A stretch of DNA of 64,000 bases from Onthophagus taurus (Eukaryota > Arthropoda > Insecta > Coleoptera > Scarabaeidae), in assembly GCF_036711975.1 (NCBI RefSeq), contig NC_091967.1, positions 21,576,001 to 21,640,000 on the forward strand, written 5' to 3'. Positions 31,333-40,900 of this stretch are shown here, piece after piece (the stretch's first letter is position 1; every line of letters starts with the position of its first letter). The translations under genes were made by a program, and so were the position numbers. Under the pieces are notes generated by a model. That model was not told the origin of the DNA, did no database searches, and was given only the letters and a program-made list of their open reading frames with translations.

Positions 31333-32605
31333 ATGAGTACAAAACGAAAGAGCTATTCCGTCGAGTACAAAAAGGGAATCGTGGAAGACTCCAGGGGTGT
31401 AAATCTTGTAGCATTCTGTAAAGAGAAGATGCTGGATCTCCGTATGGTTCGTAAATGGCGTGCAGACTACGATTACCTGTGTCAAATGGTGGACCAAGGA
31501 AATGAGAAAAAACGCAGAGTTGGATCAGTCGTTATTTTCTGAGTTGGAAGGTTGCATCTGGGAATGGATTGCAGGCAGGAGACCAATGGCTTGGGTTGTG
31601 CGCAGGGTTGATATTTAAAAATTTGCCCTTGAAATAGCAATTGAATTTGATATATCCACAGAAGAATTTAAAGTATCGTCACACTGGTTGGACAACTTCC
31701 TTAAACGATATGAACTGTCTCTAAGGAGATCAACAACATTGTTTAAGCTGGAAGACAATGAAGTTGTTAAGCGTGCACTTGCGTGTAAGCTTTTTGTTGA
31801 TGGCATCGATTTTTCGAAATACCAACTCTCCAACATGATTGCTATGGATGAGACCGCGGTATTCCTAGGCCAAGGAGCTCAAACGACGGTTCACCACAAG
31901 GCTTCTTCGTCAATTTACGTTCCTTCTACCGGTTACGATAGTGCACGTGTTACCTGTATTTTGGCGATTCGTCTAGATGGCAAGTAAGTATCGCCATTTT
32001 TAGTCACTAAAGGTAAAAAAGACCAGATTCAACGTGTTTCAGGAATTTATGTCATTGAAAGTGAAAAAGCCTGGTGCACCCAAGCAGTTATAAGAAAGTG
32101 GGTTGATTTTATGCTGCCACCACTGTTGAGGGGTCAGAATAGAGGTTTACTAGTTTGGGATTCAGCCAGTACTCACCGCGCTAAAGACATGAAAAACTTT
32201 CTTGCTGAGAGGAAGATTGATTAAATAATGATTCCGGCAGGAACGACTGGTTACCTCCAGACACTTGACATTGCAATAAACAAGCCATTCAATGACCATT
32301 TGCGCATGGAAATCAATGAATATATTGAAAACAGAATGGTGAGAAATCATCGAGGTAATTTTGTAAAACCAGGCTTACAAGAAGTTGTAAATTGGGTAAA
32401 AAATTCATGGGACAAAATAACTGATAATGATGTTTCCAATACACTAATATTGCACTAATATATTTAACGATAGCTATATCGCAAGACATGAGAGATTCGG
32501 ACCAATGATTCAACAGGAAATGGATTTGGAAGAAAATCAGAATATAATTCAGAATTTTATTTATGACCATGTTCCAGAAGAAGATGACATGACTGTAATT
32601 GAATA
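31333..32605 (+). pseudogene. pogo-type transposase remnant
   Basis: Translation in pieces: MSTKRKSYSVEYKKGIVE (HTH start); a CENP-B-type HTH with WEWIAGRRPMAWVVRR and HWLDNFLKRYELSLRRST; then the DDE domain with NMIAMDETAVFLG (first Asp), LLVWDSASTHRAKD (second) and IPAGTTGYLQTLDIAINKPF (third). All three catalytic Asp residues are visible. Breaks: a frameshift near 31530, stops at about 31616, 31985 and 32222, and a frame change near 32450. The tail ends EEDDMTVIE before a stop near 32604. Confidence 0.75.
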
Positions 32606-32654
32606 AATTTAAATTTCTGTATTCTGTGTAAAATAAATATTAAATAAAAATATA

Positions 32655-32927
32655 CAGGGTGATTCATAAGTAATGGGCCAAATTGTAAATGTACGTTCAG
32701 GAGGCCAAAATAATAATATTTTCATTAACAATAATGGGTCTTAGTCTGCTCCTTACTGAGATACAGGATGTTAAAGCGAAAAAAATAAAATAGATTTTTG
32801 TTAATAGATCAGCTACTTTTCTACATAATGACTCATAGTTGACTTATAGTTTTTGTAAGGGTAAACAATAATGTGTGAGAGGATTTGAGTTAACTCGTAG
32901 ATGTCGCCACATGCGCCATATGAATTA
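32655..32927 (+). repeat. Left 273-bp terminal inverted repeat
   Basis: Identical in reverse complement to 34504-34776. The inner end is marked by GCGCCATATGAATTA. Confidence 0.9.
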
Positions 32928-33357
32928 GATGAAATCAGCTACAAATTTTTTATCGCTCATTATTTTACAACATACTTGTTTAATTTGGATAGCCCCATCA
33001 TTTCTGTAGAAAAAAGCTATACTTCTTTGATCTTGAAAATATTAACGATTTTCGAGATATTTGAATTTTACTAATTCACTACACTACATTTCACGGTGGT
33101 CGACGTAGCATTAATCTGTTAAGACACAAGCATGGCATGGAATGTTGACATTTACCTAACCGTAATTGATAATTGATAACAATATTAAACTGAAACCATA
33201 AAAAAATTACGTAATAAAACAATTTATTGTACGCCAGTTAATAAAACGAAATACAACATTAGAACAGACTTGAACTAAGACCACTTACGACAACTGTTAT
33301 CAAAACCTACATGTTAATGTTGTGCGAAGTTAAATTAAATTTAAGCTTAATTATGAG

Positions 33358-34411
33358 CTACTGCAAAAGGTTTTCAACATGACCACCACCAGCATTTATA
33401 CACGCATTTAACCGTTTGGTTAAGGATTGTCTGACTTTAAAAAATGTAGCAGGATTATTTCGTATTGAATTGGCTGCATCTTGAATTCTATTCCATAACT
33501 CGTCTCGTGTATTTATAGTAGGTTCAGCATAGACCATTGATTTCATGTAACCCCACACATGGTGGCCACTGAAATTCACTACCACGTCCAATCCAACGGT
33601 GAGGGAATGTTTCATTCAGATGTTCGCGCACAGCACGTGAAAAATGTGGAGGAGCACCGTCTTGCATGAACCACATATTTCTTGTTAGTTGTAATGGAAG
33701 ATCTCCCAAGAGGTCGACTAAGTCATTATTTAAAAAAATTAAATATGACTCTCCATTTAAATTAGGAGGTAATTCAACTGGGCCCAGTAATGTATTGCCT
33801 ATTACACCGCACCACACATTTATTTTAAACTCGTGCTGGAAATGTCTATCTTTTTTTAAACGAGGGTTTTCGGTTTCCCAGGCATGACTATTTCGCCAAT
33901 TAAAAACTCCGCGTCTGGTAAAGGTTGCTTCATCCGTGAAAAGAATGTTATTTAGGAATGTTGGATTATTATTCAATTTTCCTTTTAGCCACTGACAAAA
34001 TTGAACTCTGATTCGATAATCTGTTGGAAGTAAATTTTGCACAGGTATAAAATGATAGGGATATAAATTTTCCTTGTGTAAAATTCTAGTCACGGATGGT
34101 TGGCTTATTCCAGTTGCTGCAGACAATCGACGAGTGCTTATTTCAGAATTTTGCGCAATTCTTACCAAAATTTCATCTTCTTGCTGCGGAGTGATAATCT
34201 TAGGACGTCCTGTATGATATTTTGGACGAAATGAACCTGTTTCACCCAATCGATTATAAATATTTTGAAATATCTTCCGGTTTGGCTGCCTTCTGTAAGG
34301 GTACATTTCACGATATTTTCTGGATGCTGCTTGCCCAGAAAAACGTTCTTGTGCGTAAACGCATAACATGTCTCTCATTTCTTCGTTTGAAAAGTGATTA
34401 TGTCTCGGCAT
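33358..34411 (-). pseudogene. Mariner-type (DUF4817-HTH) transposase lacking the third catalytic block
   Basis: The ATG at 34411 starts a frame with an HTH (HFSNEEMRDMLCVYAQERFS, RKIFQNIYNRLGETGSFRP), a second HTH (GISQPSVTRILHKENLYPYH) and the DDE domain: ILFTDEATFTRRGVFN (first Asp) and MWFMQDGAPPHFSRAVREH (second). After RWIGRGSEFQWPP the frame shifts, and the -1/+1 frame resumes at VWGYMKSMVYAEP through to ENLLQ. The family has a W-P-x-R-S-P-D-L-x-P-x-D-F block between these points; about 10-12 residues including the third catalytic Asp are missing. The coding sequence is otherwise open, so this single deletion is the main lesion. Confidence 0.85.
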
Positions 34412-34503
34412 TTTGATTTATGTTAGGACAAGAATGAATCAGTTTACTTAACAATAAAATGTTTTAAACTATTCATTAAACGTAAAAGCTCATTGACGTT
34501 TCA

Positions 34504-34776
34504 TAATTCATATGGCGCATGTGGCGACATCTACGAGTTAACTCAAATCCTCTCACACATTATTGTTTACCCTTACAAAAACTATAAGTCAACTATGAGT
34601 CATTATGTAGAAAAGTAGCTGATCTATTAACAAAAATCTATTTTATTTTTTTCGCTTTAACATCCTGTATCTCAGTAAGGAGCAGACTAAGACCCATTAT
34701 TGTTAATGAAAATATTATTATTTTGGCCTCCTGAACGTACATTTACAATTTGGCCCATTACTTATGAATCACCCTG
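34504..34776 (-). repeat. Right 273-bp terminal inverted repeat
   Basis: Exact reverse complement of 32655-32927. It lies just upstream of the transposase start codon on the minus strand and so may carry its promoter. Confidence 0.9.
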
Positions 34777-34870
34777 TATAAATATACTTTAATTTTTACC
34801 CTCCCCCGAAAATAAGCCCTAGCGCGTATTTTGGACCAAAAAAAGTAAGACAGTGTCTTATTTTCAGCTA

Positions 34871-35279
34871 GGTTTAAAATTTTCAAAATAGATTATAAAC
34901 TCTTAAATTTCAACGTAGAAGAGAACAGAACAATGAAGAGACTGTAATGACGGTTATAATGTATTACTTTTTTAATCAACTGTCTCATGGTGTTGTGTAA
35001 TATTAGTATTGGAATGTAAAAGCGGATCTGGTAACTTTTACTTCTGCTAAAATAGAAATTTTATAAAAAAAAATTAATTGATTAAAAATTCTGTCTCTGA
35101 TAGTTGATAAAAATAGACCACAAGATTTGCCTTCACGATTTCCTCAGAAGATGTTGTTATAACAGACTCCCAAATCGCTTTCAGGTGCAAAACTACTAGC
35201 AACGAATAGACTTATGATATATAGTGCATCTGTAAAGTCATGGTGGTTTTTCGCCCGTGACAGCAAAGCTCTATACTAC
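34871..35279. other. AT-rich spacer
   Basis: No recognisable coding or repeat signal. Confidence 0.4.
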
Positions 35280-37560
35280 ACTATAATGTGCGAAGTTTGC
35301 GTAGTAAGATTTTTGAGCTCGAGGCTTTTCTTATAGATAAAAAAATATAGTATTTTATGCCTAAATGAACATTGGTTAAATGAATCTAACATTGTAAATA
35401 TAAGTGATTTTAAAATAGTTTCCGGTTTTTGTAGATCGCTGTACTCACATAGTGGAGTCGCTATTTATGCTAGAGAAACAGTATCCCTCAGGCCCTTGTC
35501 GTTTGATGTTGTGAGTTACTCGAATGAGATGGACTTTGTGGTTGTAGGGATTAATTGCTTGATAATTAATTAATCGCTCTCCTCGGGGTAGCTTTGACTC
35601 TTTTATTTATTTATTTCATGTGGGTACAGAAACAGGTCGAACCCAATAATACTGTACCACAAACAACCAATTGTATACAAATAAAATAGAATTACAGTTC
35701 ACAATAATAATAATAATGAATTAACATTAATGGTACAAAAGTGATTCAAAAGGAAAAAAAACTAAAACCAAGTTTAGGTGATATAAATATATCATATATC
35801 AAATGAACGCTCGAGGCAACACACCAACTGCAGCAAAGAGCAGTTTTTTAAATGCATAGAAAGAATGCTGAAACAGATCTATGTTAACACGATTTGCCGA
35901 TCTTGCCATTCTCAATAAAGGAGAGTTTTGACAGGCATTGGTTCTAGGAGTAGGTGTCATAAATAGAAAATCAAAGCGAAGTAATCTCGGAGGAACGTGA
36001 ACACATATAGAATCAACAAGCATTGGAGAATCACACTTGTTCAAAAGTTTGTAAAAATATAATATATCCCCACAAAAGCGACGCTGGTTGAGGGTTAACA
36101 TACGAAAAGAAGTGCAAGTTGATTCGTAATCAATGTATTGAATGGAAAATTTAAAACAAAGGTATTTGAGGAATTTAGATTGAATACGCTCAATTCTAGA
36201 TTTATACGAGAGATACTGAGGATTCCAAACGACGCTGCAGAAGTTAAGTGTGCTGTAAACATAGGCAAAATAGAGATTTCTAAATGCAGCAATGTTTGAA
36301 AAAGCTACCGTTGATCTCAATAAATCCTAACATACGCCAGGCTTTGGAGACAACAGTATCGATATGTTTATCAAATAATAATTTATAATCAAATGTAACA
36401 CCCAAATCTAATAAATGAGACACGTTGCAACCTCTCACCAGCGACGCTATAATTGTAGTGGATTGTGTTCGCCCTCCTAGAGAAGGAAATAACATTACAC
36501 TTTGATAAGTTTAATGAAAGGCGATTATTTAAGCAAAAAGCATGTAGATTGTTTAAGTCAGATTGCAGTTTAGAACAATCAAGAGGTGAGGAGATACGGA
36601 GAAAGAGTTTTAAATCGTCAGCATACATTAAACATTGGGCATAATTAACGACGTTAAATATGTCGTTAACATAAATATTAAACAGTAAAGGGCCCAGATG
36701 GCTACCCTGTGGAACACCAGAAGGAACCGACACAGGATTAGAGAAAAAACCATTAACCGAAACAATCTGGCATCTCTCCTTCAGATAGGAAGCAAGCCAT
36801 TGCAAAAGATTTCCCTGAACACCAAACTTCTTTAGTTTGAATGACGAGATTGGACATGGTATTGGGCAAACTAATGTTGAATCTAAAGTATGTAGATAGG
36901 CGTAGATGTTCTGTTCCTTATACATATCTTATGGCTTGGTCAAGACAAATTATGAAAATACTAAAAACGATGCATGTTTGGACAATGTTTTGACAAATAT
37001 TTGCAAGTGTTCTTTATCTATCCAGTGTTGTTGATCCATGCTTGTCCGACCACTTGGCTATTTGTTTTAAATGTATAGATCCGGTAAAGCCCTCAGTTGC
37101 AAAAAAATAACAACCTGTTACAAAGCTTGGTCTATTTACTTTCTATAATAATGTTGCAAAGATAAACTTTGAATTTGTAGATTGCGTTGTAATGGAGATT
37201 AGTGACAAGTTTTCCATATTTATACAAGAAATCACAGCTGCTTTAAATACTAGTTTTCCAGTTAAACAAAAATGTCTAACACTCATTCTGAACAAAATTT
37301 GCATTGGTTCAATGATGACATTAAATATCTTAGAGAGAAGTTACACACACTAAATGATTTTCATAGGCGTTACCCTGAACTTGATGAGCGGCACGATATA
37401 CAAAGGTATTACATATACTTCTTATAAAATCGGCTGCTAATAAAGTAATAGATATAATAACAACTAAAACCTGTTTTCATTCTGATAAATTCTATAATGA
37501 ATTATTAAAGCAAGGTAGAAATGTGACATCTTCACCAAAAGGAAAACTTTTCAAGTACAA
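35280..37560 (+). mobile_element. Jockey-like LINE (plus strand) split by another LINE
   Basis: The left part (about 35310-35597) reads LCLNEHWLNESNIVNISDF, HSGVAIYARETVSLRPLSF, FVVVGINC and RSPRGSFDSF, i.e. an apurinic-type endonuclease domain. The right part (about 36940-37440) continues the endonuclease with TNYENTKNDACLDNVLTNIC and CLSDHLAICFK, then a linker with FNDDIKYL in another frame. The interval holds a minus-strand LINE with its own tail, so the plus-strand copy is the older one. The reverse transcriptase is missing and stops are common. Confidence 0.65.
35600..36925 (-). mobile_element. Jockey-like LINE 3' part (minus strand), nested
   Basis: Minus-strand frames: LKKFGVQGNLLQWLASYLKE, SGVPQGSHLGPLLFNIYVND, CLMYADDLKLFL (YADD box), LSLNLSKCNVISFSRR; then HLLDLGVTFDYKLLFDKHID; then AYVYSTLNFCSVVWNPQYLS and the C-terminal region to 35799. 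A TTTATTTATTTATTT run at 35602-35618 is its A-rich 3' tail read from the other strand. It is 5'-truncated near 36850-36925 and lies inside the plus-strand endonuclease. Confidence 0.75.
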
Positions 37561-37990
37561 CCTTGGAATATAGATTGTGCAGTATTATTCAACTTGTATT
37601 AATATTTCTTGAACCATGTTTAAACCAATATTAAAAATTCTACAACAAAATTTATTGATTAAACAATTAAAAGATTTCAACAGATTTCCATTAAATTTAT
37701 ACCTACAAATTCATCTTTATGATTCAATGCAACTAGTTTAAGCGTAAATTGCACTTTTTTTTTACGTTAATGCATTCTTATCGTAACATTTTGATAAGAT
37801 TACATTTGATTGAATAGAATCAATAAACGCGTTTAAAATGGTCGTATTTTTTATAAGTTAACGTATGAATCATTTTTTTTCACATGTTAACTAAAAATTA
37901 ATTGTTGAATTTTTGTTCTAGATTTATATAGATTAGTTAACCATTCGACGTAACCTACATAACTGCACATCCCCATCACAAAACACCAAC
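37561..37990. promoter_or_regulatory. SINHCAF upstream region
   Basis: AT-rich sequence upstream of the SINHCAF start; the promoter and 5' UTR are expected here. No TATA box or other element could be assigned with confidence. Confidence 0.35.
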
Positions 37991-40900
37991 ATGTTTTCTT
38001 TCCACCGACCAAAAGTTTACAGATCATCTACCGGTTGTTGTATTTGCAAAGCAAAATCAAGCAGGTAAATTAATTAATTTATTCATAAAATAATATTTGA
38101 AATCTAATTAATTCATGATTTTAGCTCAAGATTTACTGATAGTAAAAAATATGAAAGTGATTTCGTTGAATGCTTCCAATTGTCTTCACCTAGACAAGGA
38201 GAAATATGTAATGCCTGTGTGTTATTAGTGAAAAGATATAAGAAGTTACCAGTTGGATCAGATAGAAATTGGCGTCATGTAAGTTTATTTTAAATATTTA
38301 AATAAAATGTAGTGTGTATTTTTATTTCTAAATAATTAAAATCTAAGCATGCCAGTTTATTATTGAATTTATCAATTATTTCCTGGCGATGTACGCTCAG
38401 AACAAGATGTATTTGTGGTATCAAAAACAGGTAGTGGATGCTCGCGCTGGTCCAGGAATGAAATCGATGACCAAGTTCAAGAGTAAGCACAAGAAACTAT
38501 CAGAAACCGGAGAAAAAACCGTTGGTAGAAAGAAGAAGCATTTCGAACATGAGTACAGCCCCGTTTTATCTGATAACGAAGCCGATCCGAACGCCGATAC
38601 GGAAATGGTTGAGATGGATTTTATGTCCGAATCAACGCCCAGCGGAAGATCCAGCCCAGGCGGAAGTGATTGTGATGAAAGTGTCGGCGCCGTTAGCAGC
38701 AGCAACAATCGTAGACGGAAAGGAGATGCTAAAAGACGTGTTCAAGGCGATGATCCAGATATTAGTGATTTTGTTGACACTAATTATTGGAAAAGGTAAA
38801 AAAAAATAATTATTATAAACGTCAATAAATTTTTAGAAAAGGTCAAGGACAGTAGAATCTAACAGGACTGCTACATCCATTGTATTTTTGTAGTCCACTA
38901 CGGGTTGGTTGCCCGCGCTCTACGTCACACTATTTGCCACGCCTGGTAACTGTCTGTGTTTTTAGAGGTTATATGATAGACATTAATACGTCTAAAAACA
39001 TAAAACTTCAAAAATAATATGAATAAGTCTAGGATATAACCTCTAAAAACACAGCAAACGCATAGACCATAACAACAGCTGGGCGTGGAAAATGGTGTGA
39101 CGTAGTTTGCGGGCAGGTTGTCACAACAATGGATGTAGCAGTCCTGTTAGATTCTACTGTCCTTGAGAAAAGGTAAAAAATTAATAAATTGACACTAGAT
39201 GTCACTAATTTTGTGTTAGTTTCTATTAATACTATAGAAACTATAGTTGACCATTTACATTTTTAGTTTCATTGTAACGCAAACTATTTTAATTTAACCT
39301 TCCAGTAGACGTGTTTACACAGCCACACGCGGCGGACTCTCAGTTCGTAATTGCCAATAGAAAAGATCGCCAACCAAAAGATGACGTTAATTAGATGTTA
39401 TTAAATTTAAAAGTTATTACCCAACTTTTATTATTTACTTTTTGTATTATAACCATATAACTTAACCCACTTGCATCATAAGCTCAGATATGCGTGAATT
39501 TGCTACTTTTATTATTATTAATGTGTTAAATTTAAAAACTAGAACCTTCTTCAGAAACAAGTTTCAAGTTTTCAAAATATACAACTTGGCGCTGAATAAC
39601 AACTAAAAGTAGAACTAACACTAGACCTAGAAAGTTTCGGGTTTAGCTGTGCGTCTGAAGATTTTTTTTTCTAGTTCTCTCATTACTGAGAATTGTAATC
39701 ATTAGACAACTTATGCAGTTAGTACTCCTCATTGACTTTGACTGCGGGCTTTATTTACAGAATCGGAAAACGAAGTGCCGGTAATCTTCTGAATCTGGGT
39801 CGCTCATCAAGTTCGTCCTTCTACATTTCCCGATACTATCAACCTCTCTATATCATCATTTCTTTGTGTAATGTGTGCAAAAAAACCTTTGGATATTCGT
39901 AAGGCAAATAGAAGATAGTCTATTCTTGATGTTTAATTCCCTAAAGATCTACTCGTTAATTCGGAGCATGCGCACACATTTCAAACACATTTTTTTTTAA
40001 TTGTCAACGTTTTAGCACCATATCGGAAGATGGAGAAGATCAGGGATTGAACTAGCCTCATTTTAGCACTTTTTGTAATAATAGTCTACTCATTGAACTT
40101 TTTGCCAGTCTTCTTCATCGGATGTTGCTTTCACATTAACCTGTGTTATCAACATATGAACCTAGGTACATGATTTGGTCTACGATTTGAAATCTGTGTT
40201 GTCAGTTGCAGAACATCAGATCGATTTACGATCATAATTTTGGTTTTCTCTGCGTTAATCTGAAGGCCACATTTATTACTTTCAGTTTCAACTTGGTTTA
40301 GAAGATCCACCATTTCCTCTACTGATGTAGCTATCAAAGTTGTATCGTCTGCATATCTCAGGTTTATTTCTCATTTGTTCTCCATAGATGTTAAATCAGA
40401 AGATAGTGGCGAACACTCCTAACAGTTTTAAATGGCAAAGAGTGTCGGTTCTCTATTCTCACTGTGGGCATGTTGTTGTCGTATGAGTATAATTAGGTGT
40501 TTAGGCAGTCCCATGTCGCGAAAAATCTTTCTCAGCAGTTTCCAATTGAGGCAGTCAAAAGTCTTTTGGTAATCAATTGGGATATTGAATTCTAGGCATT
40601 TTTCTATGAGTTGCCTTAAATTTTACAAAACCCGCTTGCTAGTGTGGAATCTACCAATTAGGATAAAACTCAAACGCCGTTTAATAATTCAGAGCAGAAT
40701 CGTACTCCGATGCGAAATGAATGAGATGTTACGATAGTTGTAACATTTCGTAGTTGCACTCTTCTTATGTATAGGAATGAAAGTAGAGATAGACCAATCT
40801 TTGGGTCATTGATCTTGTTTCAAATCATATTACATGGCTTAGTTAAGATTTTAATGCCATGTTGATTCAGATTCTGCAAAAGTTCTCCCATCATATCGTC

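Larger units (their letters stand above)
32655..34776 (-). mobile_element. 2122-bp mariner-type element with perfect 273-bp inverted repeats
   Basis: The element begins CAGGGTGATTCATAAG at 32655 and ends with its exact reverse complement at 34776. TA dinucleotides at 32653-32654 and 34777-34778 are the target duplication. The two 273-bp arms (32655-32927 and 34504-34776) are identical base for base when compared by eye, which argues for recent insertion or gene conversion between arms. It encodes a minus-strand transposase (34411-33358) and is inserted in the 3' untranslated part of the pogo element. Confidence 0.9.
30893..34870 (+). mobile_element. pogo-type DNA transposon with a nested mariner-type element
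   Basis: Both ends carry the same subterminal block, GAAAATAAGCCCTA followed by an ATTTT-GGA string (30915-30950 and 34805-34840), and terminal sequences with ATAAGACA: AGATAAGACA near 30900 and, reverse-complemented, AAATAAGACAC near 34860. The transposase remnant (31333-32605) lies between. Without the nested 2122-bp element the pogo copy would be about 1.86 kb. Exact termini and target duplication were not resolved. Confidence 0.6.

Noticed and set aside
33666..34416. Plus-strand ORFs over the mariner-type transposase
   Set aside because: Shadows of the minus-strand transposase, which shows the family motifs.
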